Virus record (IMG/VR): IMGVR_UViG_3300017971_000013
Span: 1 to 64,000 of that record
Length of the DNA stretch: 64,000 bases
Direction: 5' to 3' (one strand)
Source: a virus
Part shown: in pieces, positions 9,901 through 17,976 of the stretch
Numbering within the stretch: the first letter of the stretch is position 1
Layout: every line of letters begins with the position of its first letter
Notes under the pieces: model-generated
What the model was told of the DNA's origin: nothing
Seen by the model: the letters and a program-made list of their open reading frames with translations, nothing else
Databases searched by the model: none
Translations under genes and position numbers: made by a program

Positions 9901-11158
9901 CATTGATGGTTGGTACATGAATAATGCTACTCCTACAGGGGGCGGCTGTGTTTTATTTGGACTAAATACCACTTGCACAGATATTAAGATTAGAAATGTA
10001 ACTATAAATAACTCATCAGGGTTTGATTATGGTGTGAATGTTAATGCCCTTGGTTTAATGACAGATTTATTTTTTCAAAATATTAGATCTTTTGGAACTA
10101 ACTATGGTGCTTTTATGCGTTTTGTGGCACCGGCCGTAGGTATTCATGACAGAATTACTGTGGATTCTTGTTTTGTAGACAACGGTAACGTCGGTAGCGG
10201 TGCCATTGGTGCTGGTATTGTTGTGCAAGATGTTAATAATTTCACACTTACAAATAGCGATATTTTTAGTGATCATGCATGTCTTGTGTTGCACGGTACA
10301 GCTGTAGGAAGTCTACAGGATGCCGTTGTAAAAAATAATAGATTTAAAGGTGTGACTAATGCAGTTGCGACAAATAAAGCAGCTGTACGTGTTTATTCTG
10401 GTGTAGGTTTAACCTCTCAAACTTCCGTGTTTAATCAAGGTCCTGTTGGTGTAGTCATTGCCGGTAACACTATAGGTGGGGAAGCTAATGCTCCTATTGA
10501 TGGTGAAGGCATCATGCTTGCAGGCGTTCGTAATATTGTTGTTGAGAATAATAAAATAGGTCCAACTAATGGCGCTGGTATTTATTGTTCACACAATAAC
10601 GCTGACCCGAAGAGCTTATTAGTGGATAATCCTGAATATGGCGTGGCAGGTGCAGATGTTTGGACCAGAGATTTTGTAGTAAGAGGCAATCTCATTACAG
10701 AGGGTAATTTGGATGCAGACATAAATAACGCTGGCTTATTTGTTCGACATTGCGCCGCTGGTGATATTCATAATAACCATCTTGTTAACTGTACTGATAA
10801 TTCTATAATAGGCACAGCCCCAGATCCTACTGCTGGCCATATTCCCTTCTCTATGGTGATTTATTCGAAATCTGGTGATTCAGGATTACCAGCAGGTAAC
10901 CTTCTCACTAATGATGTTAAATTCATTGATGTGCAAGGCAATAGAGTTACTAATCAATCTGCCGTTTCTAACAATGGAGGAAGAGGTTGTATTTGGGTAG
11001 GTAATTTTACTGGTTTAAATGGAGGAGGAGACTCTTTGGCCTATATTCCTGATGCTGATAGCCAAGGTTGGGAGGGCGGCGGCAACAATGGTGATTCTAA
11101 TCCTTGTAGCTGGTGCACACCGGGAGATCACTCAAATATTTCTTCTTATAGAGGTTAA
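6917..11158 (+). CDS. Tail fibre/spike with right-handed beta-helix repeats
   Basis: A 1413-residue protein. Residues 1-250 look like a fibre N-terminal attachment part (YAEVTFQRGRDVGDWELNEAQ near the start). From about residue 510 there are many imperfect repeats of the kind 'NxxFxxNxI...DNNYI', with asparagine ladders spaced about 20-30 residues (for example NVEFVRNTITL, NIVIDNNYI, VHVTNNHFYQ, FYVANNNI, NIVVENNKIG). This is typical of parallel beta-helix (pectate-lyase-like) fibres and depolymerase spikes. No catalytic triad can be assigned by eye. AGAGG lies before the ATG. It is probably the host-recognition fibre, possibly with polysaccharide-degrading activity. Confidence 0.75.
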   Translation: MAETPKLPVVVMDTYDKTLNYAEVTFQRGRDVGDWELNEAQKNIRNKLNKALSLTDTNAVFFRPDGAVNSPVLASVNPNECFVNAGWYLLDGQPYYLEANTTVPLPAPPGVAPDRLDYIYLTLTEDSFANTDVEHPEIGETAIRRKLEVTPGVSSGVLPPTGSGGTYEGSTRDFVIGAVIRPVGDPNVTQPQCLNLTKKAETNNVQQRLALTYFFGIEGRVYWEDGQLSLNLAPAAGEDVDFGIPGQVFNAALGGAPAIPLSPINIADGQCLVWNNPERYQFAGGSSLWLDLTAENFNSYEFTDDGTNQNLDSKFILAVRHDDDLVWVHNHVRQLSGTVLNLRDTNQYNPSLARVGSGAFAKTADASVGFGSAQVELSVLTGTDLRISAGVLGRKNNILSIPADIDIDVTVTPGINFSASGAYFDSNGDNYIWLDSTDLTATGLQIDNTFVDRSAAVPAHLFVGFVHIGQNVANPLLETNTFVRNLLRKLNADNPVLTVNPNTLVGPQDVESDIYGDFNSLGEALAFCAYAGEQQASGAGFEAGFTIKLLPGRHSRPDVLTEPYRFHGIRRLTIEGSGGKEGTQLVNPLFSASNYCSGVTFRDIEFYHDGVQAYSMFELGNMDDATDTVGTPLFFYDCKFTGDALNTLSIFNAAFQLTEQLMRIEAYRCHFNTCLAIFTLAAGTASNLKFHDCIITVGGVTAPSPFVLDATPNSGAPDLCQNVEFVRNTITLIVAANTPVIQGRNAKNFLFKDNKVEFAGTGNNTGPIVSFLDTAPLLRSENIVIDNNYIITPNPSVQPPLNSSLITININVGGLPDASLSTATTHVHVTNNHFYQGSNGYYIPFVTLVGLDDFYVANNNIDKRVNQSTLSAPGLTANIGSCQRGEFKGNRFRGLSTAPFIPSGCQDIAIKDTEYTNLAQSYETVQFGVAAVVVAIFCDGLTIDNFRVNDAELGNGTFGFLFCNDVLVKDSYFRNVGAAGGANPMCSMDTCTNFTIDGWYMNNATPTGGGCVLFGLNTTCTDIKIRNVTINNSSGFDYGVNVNALGLMTDLFFQNIRSFGTNYGAFMRFVAPAVGIHDRITVDSCFVDNGNVGSGAIGAGIVVQDVNNFTLTNSDIFSDHACLVLHGTAVGSLQDAVVKNNRFKGVTNAVATNKAAVRVYSGVGLTSQTSVFNQGPVGVVIAGNTIGGEANAPIDGEGIMLAGVRNIVVENNKIGPTNGAGIYCSHNNADPKSLLVDNPEYGVAGADVWTRDFVVRGNLITEGNLDADINNAGLFVRHCAAGDIHNNHLVNCTDNSIIGTAPDPTAGHIPFSMVIYSKSGDSGLPAGNLLTNDVKFIDVQGNRVTNQSAVSNNGGRGCIWVGNFTGLNGGGDSLAYIPDADSQGWEGGGNNGDSNPCSWCTPGDHSNISSYRG

Positions 11159-11160
11159 TA

Positions 11161-11538
11161 GTGAATTCTGAAGATCTTGCTAGGATTATTGCTGGTGTAG
11201 CTAGCGGTGACTACTCGCTACTTGTTGCTTTCTTTGTCATGGCCGTGGTTTTTGGCGTAAGAAAGTTTAAGAGCAACATTAATTCCAAAATATGGCCCTG
11301 GGTGTCGATGGTCCTCGGTACACTCACTGTTTTTGCCAGTTCTTTGTGGACTGGATTAGATTGGCTGCCAGCGGCATTGAATGCTGTGTTGGTGGGCGTT
11401 GTAGCTGGAACTTCTTCGTCTGGGTTATGGAGTATGTCTAAACCTGTGGGATCAAAGCTTGCAGAAAAGCTGCAAATCGCACAAGAAAAAGGTAAGATGA
11501 CTTCTCAAGAGGAGGAAAAGCCCCCTGAAAATGAATAG
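11161..11538 (+). CDS. Small membrane protein, holin-like
   Basis: A 125-residue protein starting with GTG, with AGAGG about 6 bases upstream. Two to three hydrophobic segments are visible (LLVAFFVMAVVFGV; VSMVLGTLTVFASSLW; ALNAVLVGVVAGTSSSGLW), followed by a charged, glutamate- and lysine-rich C-terminal tail of about 30 residues. This layout fits a phage holin. It lies next to the fibre gene rather than the endolysin, which sits near 55 kb, so another membrane role is possible. Confidence 0.5.
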   Translation: MNSEDLARIIAGVASGDYSLLVAFFVMAVVFGVRKFKSNINSKIWPWVSMVLGTLTVFASSLWTGLDWLPAALNAVLVGVVAGTSSSGLWSMSKPVGSKLAEKLQIAQEKGKMTSQEEEKPPENE

Positions 11539-11547
11539 GAGATTACA

Positions 11548-12102
11548 ATGCCAACTATTACGGTCGAAGACCAATTGACCAATCCTGTGCCGAATGCGGC
11601 CGTTACTGTTGAAGAGCCATATGGTGATGTTGTTGCTTGTGGTAAAACTGACGCAGCCGGGACATTCACCATTTCTGACCTAGACGTAGATGTTGATGGC
11701 GATTATGTCATTCGCTCTACTAAGCTCAGGTACTCTACTTCCTATGACGCAGTCGATGCCGCGACTTTCAACGGCGCAGGACACACGGCTTCTATTACGT
11801 CATTAGAGGCCGACCTAGCTGCCGCTGAAGCAACTCTTATTACTATAGGATTTTCGCTCGCGGCATTTATTGAAGAATTAGGATTGGATACGCCCGCTGC
11901 TTCTTTATTAGTAGTGGATAACCACAGTGGCAATTCGTTTCAGGTCGTACTTGATGAATACCATCCTTACCTAGACTATCATTTCAAACCAACTGCGCGC
12001 CTTGATGTTTATGCTATTTCTAACTTCTGGCGGCGTACAGTTATCCTCGATCCTTCCTATGACGGGCAAAACTTCCTTTCCCTTCCGCCCGTAATTTCCT
12101 AA
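11548..12102 (+). CDS. Beta-sandwich (carboxypeptidase-regulatory-like) protein
   Basis: A 184-residue protein. Its N-terminal 60 residues (ITVEDQLTNPVPNAAVTVEE, then GKTDAAGTFTISDLD) have the pattern of the carboxypeptidase regulatory-like/Big domain: a beta-sandwich with a 'T(D)xxGxFxI' turn. Such domains decorate phage tails and capsids. The second half is not recognised. It is the last gene of the tail module, before a 284-base gap with a promoter. Confidence 0.55.
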   Translation: MPTITVEDQLTNPVPNAAVTVEEPYGDVVACGKTDAAGTFTISDLDVDVDGDYVIRSTKLRYSTSYDAVDAATFNGAGHTASITSLEADLAAAEATLITIGFSLAAFIEELGLDTPAASLLVVDNHSGNSFQVVLDEYHPYLDYHFKPTARLDVYAISNFWRRTVILDPSYDGQNFLSLPPVIS

Positions 12103-12129
12103 CAATATCAGTCACTTTCGTTGAAAAAC

Positions 12130-12159
12130 TTGACAAAATAGAAAATTTAGGTGTATAAC
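12130..12159 (+). promoter_or_regulatory. Sigma-70-type promoter for the replication module
   Basis: TTGACA at 12130-12135, an 18-base spacer, and TATAAC at 12154-12159. It is the first intergenic gap after the tail genes and faces the helicase gene at 12387, so it probably starts the replication operon. Confidence 0.6.
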
Positions 12160-12179
12160 TCTCCTCAGGAACAATCGCA

Positions 12180-12197
12180 GGGGTGGCGGGGTGGCGG
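12180..12197 (+). repeat. Tandem G-rich leader repeat
   Basis: Two perfect copies of GGGGTGGC (12180-12187 and 12188-12195) followed by GG, about 15 bases downstream of the expected transcription start. The G-runs could form a small G-quadruplex in the RNA or the non-template strand. Nothing is coded here. Confidence 0.5.
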
Positions 12198-12256
12198 TTG
12201 TGGAAAACGAAAGAGAAGAAGATAAGATACTGATGTTAACTTCGTTAACTCTTCTA

Positions 12257-12301
12257 ACAACATGATATTAATCTTCGCTTCGCTTGATTAATATGTGTTG
12301 T
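12257..12301. repeat. Large inverted repeat (stem-loop) in replication-operon leader
   Basis: The arm ACAACATGATATTAATC (12257-12273) pairs with GATTAATATGTGTTGT (12286-12301), leaving a 12-base loop TTCGCTTCGCTT. A smaller GTTAAC-TTC-GTTAAC palindrome lies just upstream at 12235-12249. No U-tract follows, so this is not a standard terminator. It may be a leader regulatory hairpin or an origin element. Confidence 0.55.
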
Positions 12302-12386
12302 CATTAACGTGTTTTACATCTCTTCTAAATGAATAAACAAATGAAGAACAAATGAATAAAGTATAAAAGTGTTCTTAAGGAGAGGT

Positions 12387-13793
12387 ATGTCTAGAACTCG
12401 AGACAAACGACGGTTAAGACTGACAAACTTCTTACATGTTCCCACTGACTTAATAGAAGAAGATGAACTGCGTAAGAAACTGTTGTTTTTTAACCCATTA
12501 GCCGCAGCTAACATGTATGGCGGTAACAAGAAGAATGTAGATCCTTACTACTCTTTATTCTATGGTTATGATGAAGATGGTAACTATCTTGTGCCGCGAA
12601 CTATGTTTCCAGAATATCCACGCGATGATTCTTTTGTTCACTACATCATGGACTCTGTAAGGTTGCCACATGGCAACTTTAAACACCCACCTCTTTATCC
12701 TCATCAAAAAGAAGCTTTCAGAGCCTTGGTATCTGCAGATCCAAATCATGGGAAATCTGTCATAAGCGGTTGTGGTTCGGGAAAGACCATAATCGCTTTT
12801 GCATATATGAGATGGATTTCATGTCGTACGATAATTATCGTAGATACAGCTGTGTTGCGTGATCAGTGGATAAACGAACTTGTTACTCATTGTCGTGTAC
12901 ACATGGAGAACATAGGAATTGTTCAGGATAGAAAATTTGAGGTGGGTAAACAATTCCATGTGACTATAGCCATGTTACAGACTCTCAGGAATAGAGCTTT
13001 GACTGACAGGTTCTGGCGTAATTTTGGTCTGACAATCTATGAAGAAGGTCATCAATTTGGTGCAGAGACCTATGCAAAAGTGATGCCGCAATCCTTAGGT
13101 AAAAGATTATTACTAACTGCTACTTACAATAGACAAGATCAGAAAGATAAGGTTTATAGGTTACATGTTGGAGATCCTTGTTATAAGAATCTAGATACCC
13201 CTCATGTTCCTGACATTTGGGTGTACCCAACAGGCCTCTCTTTTATGCGTACTAATCTTGGCGCCCAGATTAGGAGATTCGAACCTTTTGGTAATTTCCA
13301 AAGAGAGAATGTTAAATCTAGAATGGCGCGAAGTCTTCCTCGTAATAAGAGATTAATAGAATTGTTAGATCGGGCATATGTGGCAGGTAGAGAGATTCTG
13401 TTTCTATCTGATAGAATCCAACAGCTTAGGTTTTTGTATGAACACTTTAAATCAAAAGCCTATGATTGTGCGATGATTTTAGGTAAGGCTCATGGTGGGA
13501 TGTCTGCTGAAGAAGCTAAGAATTATCGCATGATATTTGCCATCAAACATATTTGCGACAAAGGCTTCAATAAACGGTCACTAGATATTCTATTTGAAGG
13601 TCTGTTTTATACTTCGCCAAACTCTATACAGCAGAGGTTCGGGCGAATACTTCGTTCTTATGATGGTAAGAAGAAACCAATCGTTGTTCTTTTTGAAGAT
13701 GATGACGAGTTGTTTGTCAAACAGACAAAGAAAATGGTACAAACAGCTAAGAGGTTGTGGCCAGAATTGAAGGTACGACGATTTCAAGGATGA
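12387..13793 (+). CDS. SF2 DNA helicase, UvsW-like
   Basis: A 468-residue protein. Walker A is SGCGSGKT near residue 126; motif II reads YEEGH (D replaced by E in the usual DExH); motif III is LLTAT; motif VI is QQRFGRILR near residue 425. The two RecA-like lobes and the YPHQKEAF Q-like motif ahead of Walker A fit SF2 helicases such as T4 UvsW, which remodel forks and R-loops. I start at ATG 12387, behind AAGGAGAGG; the GTG 18 bases upstream covers that ribosome site. It is the first gene after the 12,130 promoter. Confidence 0.8.
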   Translation: MSRTRDKRRLRLTNFLHVPTDLIEEDELRKKLLFFNPLAAANMYGGNKKNVDPYYSLFYGYDEDGNYLVPRTMFPEYPRDDSFVHYIMDSVRLPHGNFKHPPLYPHQKEAFRALVSADPNHGKSVISGCGSGKTIIAFAYMRWISCRTIIIVDTAVLRDQWINELVTHCRVHMENIGIVQDRKFEVGKQFHVTIAMLQTLRNRALTDRFWRNFGLTIYEEGHQFGAETYAKVMPQSLGKRLLLTATYNRQDQKDKVYRLHVGDPCYKNLDTPHVPDIWVYPTGLSFMRTNLGAQIRRFEPFGNFQRENVKSRMARSLPRNKRLIELLDRAYVAGREILFLSDRIQQLRFLYEHFKSKAYDCAMILGKAHGGMSAEEAKNYRMIFAIKHICDKGFNKRSLDILFEGLFYTSPNSIQQRFGRILRSYDGKKKPIVVLFEDDDELFVKQTKKMVQTAKRLWPELKVRRFQG

Positions 13794-13796
13794 GAG

Positions 13797-14246
13797 ATGT
13801 CTGTTATTTTCAGGAAATACAATCAAGGTAAGCAAGATTGGACACTAGAAGAGCGACACGGTACCTATTACGACATAAAAGGTTATCATGTTGAACTTCA
13901 TACTTCTAAAACTTTACTTGAGATACTAGGTGGAAGTATTGGCCGTGTGAATAACTGGGAGAAACGTAAAGAACCTCAGGTATCTTTCCCACGTCCTTTG
14001 TTTAAAATCGAGGGGCATGTTGTGCCTATGAAATCTGCTATAAAGCAGAAAAATCGCGTAGGCTATTATCGTTACTACTCTACACCTCAACTTGAGATGA
14101 TTCGTGATATTGTAAAGAGATATCCAGAGATCGTAATGTGTAGAAAAACCAGTAGGTTAGACCAGTTTCTAGCAGAGGTTAGAGACCGATGGTATACTGT
14201 AGATCGTGAAGCTTACGATAAGCAAAAGGAGCAAACAGGTGGGTAG
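13797..14246 (+). CDS. Hypothetical protein in replication operon
   Basis: A 149-residue basic protein 3 bases after the helicase. It is rich in aromatic and arginine/lysine residues, which would suit nucleic-acid contact. No domain is recognised. Confidence 0.6.
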   Translation: MSVIFRKYNQGKQDWTLEERHGTYYDIKGYHVELHTSKTLLEILGGSIGRVNNWEKRKEPQVSFPRPLFKIEGHVVPMKSAIKQKNRVGYYRYYSTPQLEMIRDIVKRYPEIVMCRKTSRLDQFLAEVRDRWYTVDREAYDKQKEQTGG

Positions 14247-14472
14247 GAAGATAGATGAGAATGGTGTTCCGTTAGAATGGATTGTAGATGAACGCGAAGT
14301 AGGCACAACTGTAAACACGACTGGTAAATTGATTAAATCAATAGAAGGTAGGATCGTACTTCTCAAAGAAGCTCTTCAAAAAGAAAAGCGCGAACGTGTA
14401 CTTTTAGAAAATGCTCTAGAGAAGTTTAAGAAACTTCTGGAAGAGGAAGACAATGTCAGACAAAAACATTGA
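14239..14472 (+). CDS. Small coiled-coil protein (GTG start)
   Basis: About 77 residues, charged and helical at the C-terminus (IEGRIVLLKEALQKEKRERV), probably a coiled coil. I place the start at GTG 14239 because AAGGAG lies 7 bases upstream and the gene then overlaps the previous stop by 8 bases. Unknown function. Confidence 0.55.
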   Translation: MGRKIDENGVPLEWIVDEREVGTTVNTTGKLIKSIEGRIVLLKEALQKEKRERVLLENALEKFKKLLEEEDNVRQKH

Positions 14473-14836
14473 AGATCTGTTAATTGATGAAACGTCGATG
14501 GAAGATAGGGTGAAGCTTCTTGAAGAATTGGTGGGTTCTCTACAGGTTACTCAAAAACACATGATGGAGGCACATAACCAAATTGTTAAGAGTTTGGAAG
14601 AGGAATTTGTGCCGGTGTTGCAGAGCGATCATATTTTAATGCAACGAATGTGGGGAGTTCTCAACTCTGTATTAGCTACACTTAAACTTAAGCAGATTGC
14701 TTCTATAGATGAGATTAAGGCTATAGGTCTTAGATATATGCAAAATCTTGTTCAGCGTGGAACGCATACAAAAGATCATGTATCTGACCTTTTGAATGTG
14801 ATTGAAGCTTCTGGGATTTTCAATGCAAAAACTTGA
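14453..14836 (+). CDS. Helical hypothetical protein
   Basis: A 127-residue, mainly helical acidic protein (MEDRVKLLEELVGSLQ). It overlaps both neighbours, and GGAAGAGGA precedes the ATG. It belongs to a run of five small helical proteins (14.2-16.2 kb) of unknown role, possibly replication accessory or clamp/SSB-like factors. Confidence 0.6.
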   Translation: MSDKNIEDLLIDETSMEDRVKLLEELVGSLQVTQKHMMEAHNQIVKSLEEEFVPVLQSDHILMQRMWGVLNSVLATLKLKQIASIDEIKAIGLRYMQNLVQRGTHTKDHVSDLLNVIEASGIFNAKT

Positions 14837-15368
14837 TTTCTTACAGAAAAGACTTCGTCGTCATTATGACGAATTAATAGGCCTCATAAAGCATAGAGAG
14901 GAGATTCTTTCTATGTATTATGAGGTTTTTCAACAATTAGATTTGTTAGAATCGGAGATTGCTAAAAAATCTGAACACATTAAAGGCACTGTTAATGAGC
15001 ATATCGGCTTGTTTAAAAGGGGCAAAACTATCATTTTTGATGACCCTGTGCCTGTGTTTGTCATGCGTGCCTTTTCGCAACAGATTGATCTAGAGTCTCT
15101 TGACGAGGAAGCTTACTCTCTGTTAGAAAAGAAGGGTGTGATATCGCACGAGGTGAAGGTAGACAAAGCTAGGCTGAAGAAAGAACATAAGGAGCTTTAC
15201 GAGGAGCATACTGCTCCAGCATTACATATGCAATATGTTGCATGTTCAGCTGCCAACGTTAAATTTCTTGGAGGTAAGAATGGGCCTAAAGGTAAAAAAG
15301 AAGGATCTAAAGATTCCAAAGGGAAAGCTGGTAAAAAAAGGAGACCTAGAAAGAAGGTCGAACGGTGA
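14823..15368 (+). CDS. Helical protein with lysine-rich C-terminal tail
   Basis: About 181 residues. The first 150 are helical (LDFLQKRLRRHYDELIGLIK), and the last 30 are very basic and glycine/lysine-rich (KKEGSKDSKGKAGKKRRPRKK), likely nucleic-acid binding. I prefer ATG 14823; an in-frame TTG at 14802 is the only alternative. The basic tail is also read in another frame by the next gene. Confidence 0.6.
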   Translation: MQKLDFLQKRLRRHYDELIGLIKHREEILSMYYEVFQQLDLLESEIAKKSEHIKGTVNEHIGLFKRGKTIIFDDPVPVFVMRAFSQQIDLESLDEEAYSLLEKKGVISHEVKVDKARLKKEHKELYEEHTAPALHMQYVACSAANVKFLGGKNGPKGKKEGSKDSKGKAGKKRRPRKKVER

Positions 15369-15672
15369 GATTGTTGAAGCTAAGTCTCTCGTTTATGACG
15401 TATCTGATTTATTCCCTCAATTTAAAGGCTTAAACAATGTTCCAGAGCCCATTTTAAATGACCTGCCCAGAGCCACTTTTGGTGCAGAAAGGTCTGTGCA
15501 AACGGCTAAATTCGAATCATTGAAAGTGTTTTGTTCACTTTCCTCTCCTTATCTTCCTACACAAGATAGTAGACAAGAGCTTTTTGAGAATGCAATGGAG
15601 ACTTTAGCAGATGCTATTGCGTCGACTCAAGCCACTTGTATTGAAATGTTGGAGGATGAGGATATCATATGA
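15280..15672 (+). CDS. Hypothetical protein overlapping upstream gene by 89 bases
   Basis: About 130 residues. The ATG at 15280 follows GGAGG, so its first 30 residues (lysine-rich, GLKVKKKDLKIPKGK) are encoded out of frame within the basic tail of the upstream gene. The rest is acidic and helical. The next gene's ATG overlaps its stop. Function unknown. Confidence 0.6.
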   Translation: MGLKVKKKDLKIPKGKLVKKGDLERRSNGEIVEAKSLVYDVSDLFPQFKGLNNVPEPILNDLPRATFGAERSVQTAKFESLKVFCSLSSPYLPTQDSRQELFENAMETLADAIASTQATCIEMLEDEDII

Positions 15673-16214
15673 GACGTTTCACACCTCGCAAGACTAAGCC
15701 GGTTTCGCAAGATCAGTTGTTGATTTGTGATGCTTTACAGCCTGTTGTTCCAGATCATTTGTTACAGCGCGCGGCAGATGCCGTTTTGAAGGTGTTAAAT
15801 GATCCTAGCAATAAAAGCTCTAATTATTCTGTAACAGGTTGTTTGCGCATCTATGATTCAATGTCTCAAAGCGAGGCGTTGACGTCTGGGGAATATACAC
15901 AGGAATGTTACCTTATTGGCATGTATCTTGAGCTGTATCATGTGGCCTTTGATATCTCTTTCACAGGGGCGCATAATTTTATGGTTAGAGATCTTCTGAC
16001 TTATTTGAGTTTGATGGAGGATTTCGATCAAGCCTGTAGAGGTTTAAAGCTTTTCTTTTCTTCACAGTTTAATTGGTTGACTTCAAAATCACCAGCGTTC
16101 TTAAGCAAGAGTCAAAATCTTAAGAAACACATACAACCAAACCTCAGTAAATCCAGTCTAAAAAAGCGCCTCAGGTTACGCCCCGCTGCTCGCACCACCA
16201 TCCGTTCTTTGTAA
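15669..16214 (+). CDS. Hypothetical protein
   Basis: A 181-residue helical protein with a basic N-terminus and a strongly basic C-terminus (SSLKKRLRLRPAARTTIRS). It overlaps the upstream stop by 4 bases. No family recognised; its location just before the DnaB-like helicase leaves a loader or accessory role open. Confidence 0.55.
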   Translation: MRRFTPRKTKPVSQDQLLICDALQPVVPDHLLQRAADAVLKVLNDPSNKSSNYSVTGCLRIYDSMSQSEALTSGEYTQECYLIGMYLELYHVAFDISFTGAHNFMVRDLLTYLSLMEDFDQACRGLKLFFSSQFNWLTSKSPAFLSKSQNLKKHIQPNLSKSSLKKRLRLRPAARTTIRSL

Positions 16215-16229
16215 ATAAAAAGAGGAAAA

Positions 16230-16718
16230 ATGAGGTTCTCCATTAATCAATTAGACCATTTTGGGTTTAATCTAGGTGGGTCTTACCCTATTTCTGATGC
16301 CATCAAAGACAGACTTAAAGCTTATGCAGATGCTGCTATACGTTATGATAGAAACCCTACGCCAGGTCTTGTAATTGTGTCTTTTCATACAGACGCAATT
16401 TTTAACGCTGGAGCACTGGTGTCTGACCTTTTTTTGACAATAAAAGCTGTGCCTTTTACAGAAAAAGTCTACCGCGATGCGAGCCCGGAAATATATGAGG
16501 TTGACTGTTTGGTGGTACATTCAGTCTTATCTGATATGCCCAATTGGATACTTGCAAAACTGACAAACATAATATCAGTCAGAGAAGCGGCTGAAAAGAC
16601 TACTCTGATTCATATACTTGGAAGGGGGGAAGAAAACATTAATGAAAACTTTCTAGCATTTCTTATGGCGAAAAGAGGTAGGTACTTCCACGACATTCTT
16701 ATCATAGAGGATGAGTGA
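16230..16718 (+). CDS. Hypothetical protein upstream of DnaB-like helicase
   Basis: A 162-residue alpha/beta protein (LVIVSFHTDAIFNAG; CLVVHSVLSDMP; TTLIHILGRGEEN). The alternation of strands and helices suggests a Rossmann-type fold, but there is no P-loop. RBS AAGAGG lies upstream. It is translationally coupled to the helicase (ATG overlaps TGA), which makes a partner role plausible but unproven. Confidence 0.55.
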   Translation: MRFSINQLDHFGFNLGGSYPISDAIKDRLKAYADAAIRYDRNPTPGLVIVSFHTDAIFNAGALVSDLFLTIKAVPFTEKVYRDASPEIYEVDCLVVHSVLSDMPNWILAKLTNIISVREAAEKTTLIHILGRGEENINENFLAFLMAKRGRYFHDILIIEDE

Positions 16719-17962
16719 TGCTGCAAGAGACGAGAGCTAGAACTGTAGATTTAGAAAAACTATTACTATCTGCTCTTATTTTTGAGTGCGAAGATGATCG
16801 TCTTTCTCCTGTGTTTGAAAAACTACAGCCAGAGTTCTTTGTAAATCGTGTGCATCAAAAGGTGTATCGGCAGATCTTCGACTCGTATTCTGAATATGGA
16901 ACATTGCCAAGCGGCAATCTCATAAAGAATTCAAATCCTCAATTCGAATTAGAGGATTCTGGCGATGATTTGTTGGCTGTCACCGATTTATTCATAGATG
17001 TTGTGTTGGAGAGAAGGACTGTGGAGTTGTGTGCAAAGGTGCATAAACGCTCAGCTTTTGATACGCACGGCGCAATCGCACAAGCCATTAATGAGTTTGA
17101 AACACTACAGACTATAGCCGGGCCTGCTACAGGACAGGCAGGTGAAATTATGGAGTCTGGAGATGTGGTAACTGTCATTGATAAACATCTTGAGTCATTG
17201 TCAGAGAATGAAGAAGGCGACGTGATTAAAGGTGTGCCCACGCCTTGGCGCTATTTGAATAGGTTGATTTTAGGATGGGGACCTGGGCTACATGCATGGA
17301 TGGGTGAAAAGAAGAACATGAAAACATGGACTTCTTTGTATGGCGCTGTAGAGGCGTGGAAAGATGGATACCCTGTTGTTTATGTCACAAAAGAGATGAC
17401 GAAAGAAAGTGTAGTTTTGAGAGTAGCTTGCCTGATGTCTGGAGTTGATTTTGACTCAGTCAGAAGTGGTAAAGTGACAGACGAAGAATTAAAGGATATA
17501 AAGGCACATCTAACAGCTCTCTCTTCTCAATCTATACCATTCTATGTAGAGAGGATGGACGGTTTTGGCGTTGAGACTGTCACAAGGTTTCGATCTTTAA
17601 TAAAATCTTACGGGGCGAAGTTAGCAATATTTGATGGTGTTTACCTTGCTGGTATGAGAAAATGGGATCTCATTGGTGACATTACAACCATGCTGGCTGA
17701 AGCCGGTAACAAGTTGGATTGTGCCATACTAGCCACCATGCAGATGGAAGAAGACGGAGTTAAATACTCAAAAGCCATTCTTCAGGACTGTGAGACGGCT
17801 ACAGCGATAAAACTAAATCACATGATGCAAGAAGCAGTCGTAGAATTGCTCTTGACTCGCGACGGAACAACTGGTAAATTCCTCATAGACGCAAAACCTG
17901 CGACATCTTTTCGCGAGAAACAGCAGCCAAAGACAATGTCTCGACAGACCTTACCTATTTAA
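16718..17962 (+). CDS. Replicative helicase, DnaB-like, with altered Walker A
   Basis: A 414-residue protein. The N-terminal domain (EKLLLSALIFECEDD...FFVNRVHQKVYRQIFDS) is the DnaB N-domain pattern; the C-terminal RecA-like domain has LHAWMGEKKNMKTW near residue 192 as Walker A, VVYVTKEM as the DnaB H1a region, and LAIFDGVYL as Walker B. The glycine before the P-loop Lys-Thr is Met (GEKKNMKT), which is unusual. It would unwind DNA 5'-3' at the phage fork with the primase at 22.3 kb. Start ATG 16718 overlaps the upstream TGA. Confidence 0.75.
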   Translation: MLQETRARTVDLEKLLLSALIFECEDDRLSPVFEKLQPEFFVNRVHQKVYRQIFDSYSEYGTLPSGNLIKNSNPQFELEDSGDDLLAVTDLFIDVVLERRTVELCAKVHKRSAFDTHGAIAQAINEFETLQTIAGPATGQAGEIMESGDVVTVIDKHLESLSENEEGDVIKGVPTPWRYLNRLILGWGPGLHAWMGEKKNMKTWTSLYGAVEAWKDGYPVVYVTKEMTKESVVLRVACLMSGVDFDSVRSGKVTDEELKDIKAHLTALSSQSIPFYVERMDGFGVETVTRFRSLIKSYGAKLAIFDGVYLAGMRKWDLIGDITTMLAEAGNKLDCAILATMQMEEDGVKYSKAILQDCETATAIKLNHMMQEAVVELLLTRDGTTGKFLIDAKPATSFREKQQPKTMSRQTLPI

Positions 17963-17976
17963 CACAGGACAAGTCT

